A stretch of 58,212 bases of DNA, from positions 1 through 58,212 of the forward strand of contig JASHOE010000034.1 in assembly GCA_030041275.1 (NCBI GenBank), read 5' to 3'. This document shows, one piece after another, positions 25,575 through 33,795 of this stretch; positions within the stretch are counted from its first letter, which is position 1; every line of letters begins with the position of its first letter. Below the pieces are notes generated by a model. It saw nothing but the letters and a program-made list of their open reading frames with translations, did no database searches and had not been told where the DNA came from. Position numbers and translations under genes: made by a program. This DNA comes from Streptosporangiaceae bacterium. Its GTDB lineage: Bacteria > Actinomycetota > Actinomycetes > Streptosporangiales > Streptosporangiaceae.

Positions 25575-26698
25575 GCGGGGCGGGCAGCCACGCGCGGCTG
25601 GACGAAGACGACGTGCGGATCAGGCCGGGCAGAGGCTCGCGGCCCCGCACCCGGCGGCGCCCCGCGCACGAGGACGCGGTCGACGCGTTCGTCACGGGCG
25701 TCGACCGCGGCCGCTACCGCTGCTGGCTAGGCGACCGGTCGGTCACCGCGATGAAGGCCAGGGAGCTCGGCCGGCGCGGCATCGTCGTCGGTGACCGGGT
25801 CCGGCTCGCCGGCGACGTCTCCGGGCAGCCCGGCTCACTGGCCAGGGTGGTGCGCGTGCAGCCCCGGTCCTCGGTGCTGCGGCGATCGCCCGAGGATGAC
25901 GACCCGACCGAGCGGATCATCGTCGCCAACGCCGACCAGCTCGTCATCGTTACGGCGCTGGCCGCACCGCCGCCGCGGCCGCGGCTCATCGACAGATTCC
26001 TGGTGGCCGCGTTCGACGCGGGCATCGAGCCGCTGCTGTGCCTCACCAAGGCCGACCTCGCGTCGCCGGACGACCTGCTCGCCGCCTACGAGCCGCTCGG
26101 GGTGCGCGCGATTGCGCTCAGCCGTCCGTTCAATGGCCAGCTGGACCTGCTCCGGGCGCTGCTGGCCGGGCGGATCAGCGTGCTCGTCGGCCATTCGGGG
26201 GTGGGCAAGTCGACACTCGTCAACGCCTTGCTGCCAGCCGCCGCCCGAGCGGTCGGCGCGGTGAGCCCGGTGACGGGGCGAGGTCGGCACACGTCCTCTT
26301 CGGCAGTCGCGCTGCCGCTGCCGCCCTGGCGCGCCGACCGCGAGCCCGACGGCCGCCGGGCGGCCGACGGAGCCGCCGATGAGCCGGGCACCACCGTGCC
26401 CGGAGCGGCCGACAGCGGCTGGATCATCGATACGCCAGGGCTCCGCAGCTTCGGCCTCGGCCACGTCGCCGCCAACCGGGTCGTGTCGGCGTTTCCCGAA
26501 TTCGCCGACGCCATCGCGCAGTGCCCGCAAGGGTGCAGCCACCTGGCGGCAGGCTGCGCACTGGACGCGTGGGCCGCAGAGCACGGCGGCCCCGCCGTGG
26601 CCGCCAGGCTCGACTCCCTGCGGCGGTTGCTGCACAGCCGCGAGGGCGCGGATCGGACCGACCCGGACGAGGCGGAGCGAGCCGGACCGGCCAGGTAG
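25544..26698 (+). CDS. rsgA: Ribosome small subunit-dependent GTPase A
   Basis: The 384-residue circularly permuted GTPase has an OB fold with RGRYRCWLGD, then G4 (CLTKADL), G1 (GHSGVGKSTLVNALL), G2 region and G3 (IDTPGLRSFGL), followed by the zinc knuckle CPQGCSHLAAGC. It acts in late 30S subunit assembly. A 25-residue insertion rich in Ala/Asp/Gly sits between the switch region and G3 (about 26330-26400). GTG 25544 overlaps the end of aroA by 31 nt; GTG 25613 before VRIRPGRGSRPRT is an alternative start. Confidence 0.93.
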   Translation: MAADAGAGALSGAGSHARLDEDDVRIRPGRGSRPRTRRRPAHEDAVDAFVTGVDRGRYRCWLGDRSVTAMKARELGRRGIVVGDRVRLAGDVSGQPGSLARVVRVQPRSSVLRRSPEDDDPTERIIVANADQLVIVTALAAPPPRPRLIDRFLVAAFDAGIEPLLCLTKADLASPDDLLAAYEPLGVRAIALSRPFNGQLDLLRALLAGRISVLVGHSGVGKSTLVNALLPAAARAVGAVSPVTGRGRHTSSSAVALPLPPWRADREPDGRRAADGAADEPGTTVPGAADSGWIIDTPGLRSFGLGHVAANRVVSAFPEFADAIAQCPQGCSHLAAGCALDAWAAEHGGPAVAARLDSLRRLLHSREGADRTDPDEAERAGPAR

Positions 26699-26762
26699 GA
26701 CGTCGCCGGCGACCCGCCGCGCCGAACACCGCTGAGCGATGGCCTGACGCGCTGGCACGCGC

Positions 26763-26768
26763 TAGCTT
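26763..26768 (+). promoter_or_regulatory. Leaderless-type -10 hexamer of hisN
   Basis: TAGCTT is followed by 7 nt and ATG 26776. Confidence 0.55.
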
Positions 26769-26775
26769 TGCCGAC

Positions 26776-27564
26776 ATGGCTGGTTTCGCTGGCGACCTCG
26801 GGTTCGCGCATGTCCTGGCGGACGCGGCGGACGACATCACGATGCGCCGGTTCAGGTCTCAGGACTTGCGCGTGGAAGCCAAGCCAGACCTGACCCCGGT
26901 CAGCGACGCCGACCTGGCCGTCGAGGAGTCGCTGCGGAACCTGCTAGGCCGCGCCCGGCCACGCGACGCGGTGCTCGGCGAGGAATCCGGGCACACCGGG
27001 TCGAGCCAGCGTTGCTGGGTGATAGACCCGATTGACGCGACGAAGAACTTCGTCCGCGGCGTGCCGGTGTGGGCGACTCTCATCGGGCTGATGGATGAGG
27101 GCGAGGTCATCGTCGGTGTCGTCACCGCTCCGGCACTGGGCCGACGGTGGTGGGCAGCGCGCGATGGTGGTTCGTGGACTGGCCGGAGCCTGACGAAGGC
27201 CACGGCCTGCCGGGTCTCGGACGTCGCCAGCCTCTCCGATGCCTCGCTGTCGTACTCGGGGCTGTCCACCTGGGACGCTGGCGGGAGGCTGAACGAGTTC
27301 GTCGGACTTGCGCGGAAGGTCTGGCGTACCCGAGCCTATGGCGACTTCTGGTCCCATGTCCTGGTTGCCGAGGGCGCCGTCGACATTTCCGCGGAGCTGG
27401 ACGTTAGCTTGTGGGACCTCGCCGCGCTGCAGATCATCGTCGAAGAAGCGGGCGGCGCCTTTACCGATCTCGCAGGCAGGCCCAGGCCAGACGGCGGTAG
27501 CGCGCTGTGCACCAACGGATTGCTGCACTCCGAAGTACTCAGCCTGCTCGGCGCCGTCATCTAG
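26776..27564 (+). CDS. hisN: Histidinol-phosphatase of the inositol monophosphatase family
   Basis: The 262-residue enzyme has the Li-sensitive phosphatase motifs GEESGHTG, WVIDPIDATKNFVRG (usually DPIDGT, here Ala) and SLWDLAALQIIVEEAGG. The sequence NFVRGVPVWATLIGL is typical of the HisN group, which dephosphorylates histidinol phosphate. The frame is open far upstream inside rsgA, but ATG 26776 is where the family begins, and TAGCTT lies 7 nt before it. It follows rsgA by 77 nt and probably has its own promoter. Confidence 0.88.
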   Translation: MAGFAGDLGFAHVLADAADDITMRRFRSQDLRVEAKPDLTPVSDADLAVEESLRNLLGRARPRDAVLGEESGHTGSSQRCWVIDPIDATKNFVRGVPVWATLIGLMDEGEVIVGVVTAPALGRRWWAARDGGSWTGRSLTKATACRVSDVASLSDASLSYSGLSTWDAGGRLNEFVGLARKVWRTRAYGDFWSHVLVAEGAVDISAELDVSLWDLAALQIIVEEAGGAFTDLAGRPRPDGGSALCTNGLLHSEVLSLLGAVI

Positions 27565-27737
27565 GGGTTGATCAGCGGCCCCGTCAGGCGGATGCTGGAC
27601 AACACCGGCAATCACAAGCGCACAATCATGCGCGAGGCGGTTCCGCGGCAGCGTCACACAACGCAGTGTCGCAGCAGCCGGTCAGGGCCGCCGTCTCGAT
27701 CGGGCACGCTTCGGCACTGCGAGAGGAGCAATGGAGC

Positions 27738-28130
27738 ATGAACGTACGAGACGGGATGACCAAGGTCGTCCTCAGCGTGGGGCCCGCGCACACGCTGCGC
27801 GAGGCGGCCCGGCTGATGTCAGGACAGCGCGTGGGCGCAGCCGTCGTGGTTGACCCCTCGCATCCCGCCGTCGGCATCCTGACAGAACGGGACATCCTCG
27901 ACTCGGTTGGTGCCGGTCAGGACCCGGATCGCGAACTGGTCGCTGACCACCGGACGGCCGACGTGGTGTTCGCCTCGCCTGACTGGTCGCTGGAACAGGC
28001 CGCCAACGCGATGGCTGCCGGGAATTTCCGGCATCTGGTAGTCATCGACGGGCACGAGGTGACCGGCCTGCTGTCGATGCGGGACATCGTGCGATGCTGG
28101 ACGCGCGCCCAGGTCCCGGCGTCGACCTGA
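27738..28130 (+). CDS. Two-CBS-domain protein
   Basis: The 130-residue protein is a tandem CBS pair: MTKVVLSVGPAHTLREAARL to GILTERDIL, then TADVVFASPDWSLEQAANAM to VTGLLSMRDIV. CBS pairs usually bind adenosine nucleotides. GAGAGGAG precedes ATG 27738. The closest relatives I know are hypoxia-type CBS proteins of actinomycetes, but nothing in the neighbourhood indicates a specific partner. Confidence 0.88.
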   Translation: MNVRDGMTKVVLSVGPAHTLREAARLMSGQRVGAAVVVDPSHPAVGILTERDILDSVGAGQDPDRELVADHRTADVVFASPDWSLEQAANAMAAGNFRHLVVIDGHEVTGLLSMRDIVRCWTRAQVPAST

Positions 28131-28200
28131 ACCCTGGTCCTGGCGCAGCTAGCGGTCGGGGTGCTGTGAGGTCTTTACTGCGGGGTGGGGTGAGTGCGCG

Positions 28201-28953
28201 ATGCGGTTAGTCGATGCCGTCGCCCTGGTGACGGGCGCATCCTCCGGCATCGGGGCAGCGACCGCCATCCGGCTCGCCGCGGCCGGCGCACGGCTCATCG
28301 TCACCGGGCGGAACGAAGAGCGGCTCAGCGCTATCGCGTTGCGGTCTGGCGCCACGCCGCTGCCGGCCGACCTCGCTGAGCCAGGCGGCGCCGAGTTGCT
28401 GGTCGAGAAGGCGCTAGCCGTCGAGAACCGGGTTGATTTGCTCGTCTGCAACGCGGGTGCCGGCTGGTTCGGGCCGATCGGCGAGTTGTCCGGCAGCAAG
28501 GCGAGCGAACTGGTGAGCCTGAACCTGCTAGCGCCGGTGCAGCTAGCCAGGCTGCTAGCGCCCGGCATGGCCGAACGTGGCTCGGGCAGGCTGGTGTTCG
28601 TCTCCTCCATCGCGGGCGCCACCGGCGTGCGCAACGAGGCCGTGTACGCGGCGACCAAGGCTGGCCTGAACTATCTCGCGGAAAGCCTCTCGTACGAGCT
28701 CGCCGGCACTGGAGTCGGTATCTCGCTCGTCCTGCCCGGAGTGGTGGACACGCCGTTCTTCGGCCGCCGGGGCCGGCCCTACGAGCGGCGCAGGCCAGTG
28801 CCGATCCCGGCCGAGCGGGTGGCCCGCGCCATTACCCGGGCCGCCGCGCGCGACCTAGACGTGGTGTATGTGCCCGGCTGGCTGCGCTTCCCGGCCTGGC
28901 TGCACGGCGCAGCGCCGCGCACCTTCCGCCGGATGGCGGCCAGGTTCGGCTGA
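28201..28953 (+). CDS. Short-chain dehydrogenase/reductase
   Basis: The 250-residue SDR has the cofactor motif VTGASSGIGAA, CNAGAGWFG, the catalytic Ser in VSSIAGATG and YAATKAG (Tyr and Lys). Thr-Gly-Arg-Asn after strand 2 favours NADP. The basic C-terminal residues 210-250 (YVPGWLRFPAWLHG) suggest membrane association like some lipid-modifying SDRs. The substrate is unknown. It converges on gap. Confidence 0.88.
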   Translation: MRLVDAVALVTGASSGIGAATAIRLAAAGARLIVTGRNEERLSAIALRSGATPLPADLAEPGGAELLVEKALAVENRVDLLVCNAGAGWFGPIGELSGSKASELVSLNLLAPVQLARLLAPGMAERGSGRLVFVSSIAGATGVRNEAVYAATKAGLNYLAESLSYELAGTGVGISLVLPGVVDTPFFGRRGRPYERRRPVPIPAERVARAITRAAARDLDVVYVPGWLRFPAWLHGAAPRTFRRMAARFG

Positions 28954-28995
28954 CGCCGATACCGGGGACGACCCCCAGCACCGACGCGCCGGGCG

Positions 28996-29997
28996 CTAGC
29001 TCCCTGCGAGCGCGGCCACCGTCTCCGCCAGCCGGGTCGAGTACCCGTACTCGTTGTCGTACCAGGCCGCGACCGTGACGAGATCGCCATCGCTCACCGA
29101 GGTCAGCGGCAGGTCGACGATCGACGATCGGGTGTCGCCGACGATCCTCGCTGACGCCCACTCGTCGTGCAGCACGCCGAGAATGCCCGCCAGCGAGCCG
29201 TTCTCGGACGCCGCGACGAAGGCGTCGTTGAGCTCGGCGGCCGAAATCTCGGCGTTGACCCTGGCGGTCAGCTCGACGATGCTGCCAGTCCGCACGGGCA
29301 CCCGGTACGCCTTACCGGTCACTCGCAGGTCCGGCCAGATGAACTTGAGCGCCTTCGCCGCTCCCGACGACGACGGGATGATGTTCTCCGTCGCCGCCCA
29401 GGAGTCGCGGCGCTCCTTCATCGGCTGATCGGTCAGCGACTGCGTGTTGGTGTAGGCGTGCACCGTAGTGAAGAAGCCGTCCCGGATGCCGACGGTCTCG
29501 CGGAGCACTTTGACCACCGGGGCGAGCGCGTTGGTGGTGCAACTCGCCATGCTCACGATGTGATGCCGGGCCGGATCGTAGGAGTCCATGTTGATGCCAG
29601 GCAGCAGTACAGCGTCGCAGTCGTCAAGCGTCTTACTCGGAGCGCTGACCAGCACACGCTTTGCGCCCGAGTCCAGGTGCGCCTGGGCGCCCGCGCGGGT
29701 CGTGGCGCGCCCGGTGCAATCGAGGACCAGATCGACGCCAAGAGCCTTCCAGTCCGGCGCGCCGTTCCTGGCATCGATCCAGGTGATCGTCGCGTCCCCG
29801 ATCACCAGCCCGTCGGTCTCGACCCGGACCGGGTCCCGCCAGCGCCCGTAGTTGCTGTCGAACTCGAACAGCGGGGCCATCGATTCGGCGGCGGCGATAT
29901 CGACGATGATCGACGGCGCGAACAGCTTGCTGCTCAGGCCCGCCTTCACCGTGGACCGGCCGATCCGCCCGAAACCGACGACCGCAATCTTGGACAT
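28996..29997 (-). CDS. gap: Glyceraldehyde-3-phosphate dehydrogenase, type I
   Basis: The 333-residue enzyme has GFGRIGRSTVKAGL, the catalytic Cys in MASCTTNALAPVVKVL, HAYTNTQSLTD and the phosphate-binding RRDSWAATENIIPSSSGAAKAL. AAGGGGAG precedes ATG 29997; a start 12 codons upstream is less likely. It catalyses NAD-dependent oxidation of glyceraldehyde 3-phosphate in glycolysis. It stands apart from pgk and tpi, so it may be a second GAPDH of the genome; this cannot be tested here. Confidence 0.95.
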   Translation of the reverse strand: MSKIAVVGFGRIGRSTVKAGLSSKLFAPSIIVDIAAAESMAPLFEFDSNYGRWRDPVRVETDGLVIGDATITWIDARNGAPDWKALGVDLVLDCTGRATTRAGAQAHLDSGAKRVLVSAPSKTLDDCDAVLLPGINMDSYDPARHHIVSMASCTTNALAPVVKVLRETVGIRDGFFTTVHAYTNTQSLTDQPMKERRDSWAATENIIPSSSGAAKALKFIWPDLRVTGKAYRVPVRTGSIVELTARVNAEISAAELNDAFVAASENGSLAGILGVLHDEWASARIVGDTRSSIVDLPLTSVSDGDLVTVAAWYDNEYGYSTRLAETVAALAGS

Positions 29998-30069
29998 CTG
30001 GCTCCCCTTCCCGCTCAGGTCATGTGCCTCCATCGTACTGAGCGGCGGCGAGCCGCCCGCAGGCCCGGC

Positions 30070-30852
30070 TCAGGGCCGCCGGTAGCGGATCACCGCCACC
30101 GGCGCGAGGACCACCACCAGCAGGACGGACCAGGCGAGGGCGAGGCCGACATCGCTGGTCGAGCCCGTTAGTAGCGAGCGCACTGCGTCAACCATCGGCG
30201 TGATCGGCTGATATTTCGCAAACGGCTGCAGCCAGCCTGGCATGGACGTGGCCGGCACGTAGGCGCTGGAGATGAACGCGAACACGAACGCGATGAGGGA
30301 CATCCCCTGGGCCGCCTGCGCGTTCGGCGCGTACAGGCCCATCACCAGGAATACGACGGTGAAGACCACCGCGTAAGCGACGCACAGGCCTAGCGCGGCT
30401 ACTCCGTCCTCCCAGCTGCCGGGCAGCCGGAAGCCGAACAGGAAGCCAAAGGCCGCGGTGCTCGCGATCGCCCACACATTGGTTGCCGAATCGGCGATGG
30501 TGCGACCGACCACCAGGGCGTAGCGCGACACCGGCAGGGATAGCAGCCGGTCGGTGAAGCCCTCGGCTCTGTCGGTGGCGACCGCCACCGCGATGCCACC
30601 GCCGGTGAACAGCACGATCGAGGCCGTGTAGGCCGGCACTAGGTAGTCGACGTACGCAGTGGCGCCCGCGTGGATCGCACCGCCGAAAACGTAGCGGAAG
30701 CTGAAGAGGAACATCGCGGACTGGACGATCCCCATGATGGACAGACCCGGCGTCCGGAGGAATTTCCGCAGCGCGCGGAGCGCGACCTGGCCCGCGGCAC
30801 TGATCAGACCCGGTGCGCGAGCAGGCCGGACTGGTAGCTGGAGAGTGGTCAT
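30070..30852 (-). CDS. ABC-2 type transporter permease (DrrB-like)
   Basis: The 260-residue protein has six hydrophobic segments and typical ABC-2 features: a first cytosolic helix RKFLRTPGLSIMGIVQSAMF, GGGIAVAVATDRAEGFTDRLLSLP and SSAYVPATSMPGWLQPFAKYQPITPM. This last is the conserved exporter motif of DrrB/daunorubicin-resistance permeases. The start overlaps the upstream ATPase gene stop (30849-30852). It probably forms an exporter for a hydrophobic compound. Confidence 0.9.
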   Translation of the reverse strand: MTTLQLPVRPARAPGLISAAGQVALRALRKFLRTPGLSIMGIVQSAMFLFSFRYVFGGAIHAGATAYVDYLVPAYTASIVLFTGGGIAVAVATDRAEGFTDRLLSLPVSRYALVVGRTIADSATNVWAIASTAAFGFLFGFRLPGSWEDGVAALGLCVAYAVVFTVVFLVMGLYAPNAQAAQGMSLIAFVFAFISSAYVPATSMPGWLQPFAKYQPITPMVDAVRSLLTGSTSDVGLALAWSVLLVVVLAPVAVIRYRRP

Positions 30853-31874
30853 GACGTCCTCCCTGTGACTAGCTGCCCCGCCGTCGCCGGCGGTGTCGGG
30901 TCACCGGCGCCGTCGCTGGCGCTGGTCAGCACGAGAAACACTTCGTCGAGGCTCGGGCGGCGCAATCCGATCTCCTCGACCGCGATCGCGGCCTGCTGCA
31001 ACCTGCCAATCACGGCTGCGAGCTGAGCAGGCCCACCTGGCGCCAGGGCGGTGACGTGCTGCCCGGCCGGCTGGCGCCGGGCTGGCGTCGCGGTCACTCG
31101 CGTCAGTATGTCGGCGACCGCAGGCAGGGTCGCCGCGTCACTCACCGCGATGTCGATCACGTCCTGCCCGATGCTTGCCTTGAGCTCGCCGAGCGGGCCG
31201 GCCGCAATGACCTGGCCGTGGTCGATCACGACAACGTGATCGGCCAGCTCGTCAGCCTCCTCGAGATAGTGCGTGGTCAGCAGGATGTCGGTGCCGGTCG
31301 CCGCGAGGTCGCGCACAGCGGCCCAGACCTCACTGCGGCCGACCGGGTCCAAGCCGGTCGTGGGCTCGTCGAGAAGCAGCAACCGCGGGCTGCCGACAAG
31401 GCTGGCGCCGAGGTCGAGGCGGCGCCGCTGGCCGCCTGAGTAGCCGCCGGTGCGCCGGTCGGCGACGTCGCCGAGCCCGAGCTGGTCGATGACGCTCGCG
31501 GCGGCGAGCCTCGCCGCGGTCCGGCCGTGGCCGAACAGTCGCGCCGTCATCTCCAGGTTCTCTCGCCCCGTCATCGTCGGCTCGACGGCCGCGAACTGGC
31601 CGGCCAGGCCGATGTCGCGGCGGACGCTCGACGCCTCGCGTACGACGTCCTGCCCGCGCACCAGGAGCCGACCGGCGTCGGGCCGGACCAGCGTCGCGAT
31701 GCAGCGGACGAAAGTCGTCTTCCCGGCTCCGTTTGGCCCGAGGACGGCCAGAACCTTTCCGGCCTGCGCCGTCAGCTCGAGCCCGTCGAGGGCCGTCACC
31801 TTGCCGAACCTGACCGTCAGGTCCTGGGCTTCGATCAGCGGAACGCCGGCCGCGCCGGCGATCGGGGTGGTCAT
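30849..31874 (-). CDS. ABC transporter ATP-binding protein (DrrA-like)
   Basis: The 341-residue ATPase carries Walker A (LGPNGAGKTTFVRC), the signature YSGGQRRRLDLGASL and Walker B LLLLDEPTTGLDPVGR with a His in LTTHYLEEADELAD. The extended C-terminal domain (residues 240-330) is typical of DrrA proteins. GGGAGACC precedes ATG 31874. It is divergent from a PadR gene, the usual repressor arrangement for this transporter type. Confidence 0.93.
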   Translation of the reverse strand: MTTPIAGAAGVPLIEAQDLTVRFGKVTALDGLELTAQAGKVLAVLGPNGAGKTTFVRCIATLVRPDAGRLLVRGQDVVREASSVRRDIGLAGQFAAVEPTMTGRENLEMTARLFGHGRTAARLAAASVIDQLGLGDVADRRTGGYSGGQRRRLDLGASLVGSPRLLLLDEPTTGLDPVGRSEVWAAVRDLAATGTDILLTTHYLEEADELADHVVVIDHGQVIAAGPLGELKASIGQDVIDIAVSDAATLPAVADILTRVTATPARRQPAGQHVTALAPGGPAQLAAVIGRLQQAAIAVEEIGLRRPSLDEVFLVLTSASDGAGDPTPPATAGQLVTGRTS

Positions 31875-31945
31875 CGTGGTCTCCCGTGGTCGGTTCTGCT
31901 CGTCGCGCCAGGCAGATCGCCCGCCAACGAGTTATGTCGCGAGTT

Positions 31946-31975
31946 ATAGTATCCAGATAACTAGTTTGCTTGCAA
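31946..31975 (-). promoter_or_regulatory. Promoter of the ABC exporter operon
   Basis: On the minus strand TTGCAA (31975-31970) and TACTAT (31951-31946) have an 18-bp spacer. ACTAGT at 31960-31965 lies inside the spacer, which fits repression. Confidence 0.6.
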
Positions 31976-32029
31976 CCTGTCGCCCAGGAGACTAGTGTAA
32001 TCAGCGCTATTAGTGCCGTCAGAACTAGT
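31960..32029. promoter_or_regulatory. Three ACTAGT palindromes, candidate PadR operators
   Basis: ACTAGT occurs at 31960-31965, 31991-31996 and 32024-32029, spaced 31 and 33 bp. The first is in the ABC promoter spacer and the third adjoins the -10 of the PadR gene. In DNA of this composition three copies in 70 bp is unlikely by chance. Confidence 0.6.
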
Positions 32030-32034
32030 AAGCT
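32029..32034 (+). promoter_or_regulatory. Leaderless-type -10 hexamer of the PadR gene
   Basis: TAAGCT is followed by 6 nt and GTG 32041. Confidence 0.5.
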
Positions 32035-32040
32035 GGGTGG

Positions 32041-32673
32041 GTGGAGACCGAGTTCCGACCGTCCCCGCTGGCGCTGGCGGTGCTCAGCCTGCTGCACGCG
32101 GCGCCGCTGCACCCGTACGCCATGCAGCGCCTGCTGATCGAGTGGGGCAAGGACACCGTCGTCAACGTCGGCCAGCGGGCCAACCTGTACAAGACCATCC
32201 GCCGGCTGCTCGATGCTGGCCTCATCGCGGTTCGTCAGACCGAGCGCGACCAGCAGTACCCAGAGCGGACGGTCTACGAGCTCACCGACGCCGGCAGCCA
32301 GGCCACCCTCGACTGGCTCACCGAAATGCTTTCCCGGCCGCGCAACGAGTTCCCGCAGTTCCCCGCCGCGCTGTCGTTCCTGATGCTGCTCACGCCACCC
32401 GACGCCGCGACCGTGCTCGCAGACCGCGGCGCCATGCTCCGCGGTCAGCTCGCGGCCGCCGACGCGAGCCTGGCTGCCAGCAGCGGCCTGCCGCGCGTGG
32501 TGGCGATGGATGACGAATACTTGCGCGCGATGGCGGTGGCCGAACTGGCATGGCTCGACGGCGTCGTCGCCGATCTGCGCAGCGGCGCGCTGACCTGGAG
32601 CGAGGACGAGCTCAGGCCGATGGCTCAAATGTCAGTGCCGGGCGGCGAACTCGCACTCCGGCTGCCGGGCTGA
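32041..32673 (+). CDS. PadR family transcriptional regulator
   Basis: The 210-residue protein has the PadR winged helix (LALAVLSLLHAAPLHPYAMQ, NLYKTIRRLLDAGLI, RTVYELTDAG) and a C-terminal dimerisation helix domain (LSFLMLLTPPDAATVLADRG). It is divergent from a DrrAB-like exporter and probably represses it, releasing the DNA when it binds the exported compound. TAAGCT at 6 nt before GTG 32041 supports a leaderless start. The three ACTAGT sites in the shared region are the best operator candidates. Confidence 0.9.
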   Translation: METEFRPSPLALAVLSLLHAAPLHPYAMQRLLIEWGKDTVVNVGQRANLYKTIRRLLDAGLIAVRQTERDQQYPERTVYELTDAGSQATLDWLTEMLSRPRNEFPQFPAALSFLMLLTPPDAATVLADRGAMLRGQLAAADASLAASSGLPRVVAMDDEYLRAMAVAELAWLDGVVADLRSGALTWSEDELRPMAQMSVPGGELALRLPG

Positions 32674-32685
32674 CCGTCGCCGGAG

Positions 32686-33795
32686 TCAGCCGGGCGGTCC
32701 GGCCCCTGACGCGATCTCGCGCCGGACCGGGCGCCGCGCGCGGTTCCACCACAGCGACAACGCGATCGCTGCACCGGCGAGCAGGCCACCGATGCCCGCG
32801 AACAACGGGGCCAGATCCACTTGCTTGTGCACGATCGTGAAGGCACCGGACAGGTGGCTGAGCGCCTTCTGGAGCTCATCGGCGTTCCGGGCCCGGTAGA
32901 ACGTGCCGCCCGTCGTTCTTGCTATCTGCTGGAGGGCACCGTAGTCGGCGACGAGTGGGTTATGGCCACCGCCGAAACCGCCACCGCCGAAGCCGCCACC
33001 ACTGCCGAAGCCGCCGGGCCCGCCGCCGAAGCCGCCACCGAATTGCGAGTTGTTGCACACGAGCGGCGCGGGGTGGGTGGTGCCGAAGCCGATCGTGAAG
33101 ACCCGCACCCGGCGCTGGGCCGCCTGCCGCGCGGCGGTCTGCGGACTCACGCCCTGGTTGTTCGCACCGTCGGTGAGCACAACGATCACGTCGGGGGCGT
33201 AGCCCGCGCCCCGGACGGCGGTGCTGGGCCGGGCACTGGTTGACGCCACCGTCGGGTCGACCTGCGCGATGGCGTCGAGCCCGGTCAGGATCGCCTCACC
33301 GATGGCGGTGCCGTTCGAGGTGCTGAGACCGTGCAGCGTCGTCAGCAGCTTCTGCGTGTCCGTGGTCGGCGGCACGAGCAGGCCTGCTGTGCCGGCGAAA
33401 GCGATCAGGCCGATGCGCGGCCCGCCTGCCTCGGATTTGATGAAGCTGCTGGCGGCGTTCTCGGCCGCGGTGATGCGGTTCGGGCTCACGTCGGTGGAGC
33501 ACATGGAGCCGGAGACGTCGATGGCCAGCATGATCGTGGCCGAGGATGTCGGAACTGGCACCGTCGCCTCCGGTCGCGCTGCACCGACCGCGAGTACGGC
33601 GAGCCCAGCCGCGAGCAGGGCGGGCGGAATGCGCCGCCGCCAGTGTGAGCGGCCCGGAATGGCCGCGCGGACCAGCGCGATCGACGTCACGCGGACCGCG
33701 AAGCGCCGCCGCTGATTCCTGCTCCACCACCAGATCCAGCCGATGAGCGGGAGGATTAGCAGCGTCACAAGCACCCAGGGCCAGGTCAGCGACAT
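32686..33795 (-). CDS. VWA-domain membrane protein (BatA-like)
   Basis: The 369-residue protein starts with two N-terminal hydrophobic segments, then a von Willebrand A domain with the MIDAS motif AIDVSGSMCSTD, and ends with a C-terminal membrane helix. Inside the VWA domain, near bases 32950-33050, is a glycine-rich insertion of about 35 residues (FGGGFGGGPGGFGSGGG) before NPLVADYGALQQ. It starts directly after the stop of the upstream VWA gene (33796) and is the last gene of the MoxR cluster. Confidence 0.88.
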   Translation of the reverse strand: MSLTWPWVLVTLLILPLIGWIWWWSRNQRRRFAVRVTSIALVRAAIPGRSHWRRRIPPALLAAGLAVLAVGAARPEATVPVPTSSATIMLAIDVSGSMCSTDVSPNRITAAENAASSFIKSEAGGPRIGLIAFAGTAGLLVPPTTDTQKLLTTLHGLSTSNGTAIGEAILTGLDAIAQVDPTVASTSARPSTAVRGAGYAPDVIVVLTDGANNQGVSPQTAARQAAQRRVRVFTIGFGTTHPAPLVCNNSQFGGGFGGGPGGFGSGGGFGGGGFGGGHNPLVADYGALQQIARTTGGTFYRARNADELQKALSHLSGAFTIVHKQVDLAPLFAGIGGLLAGAAIALSLWWNRARRPVRREIASGAGPPG

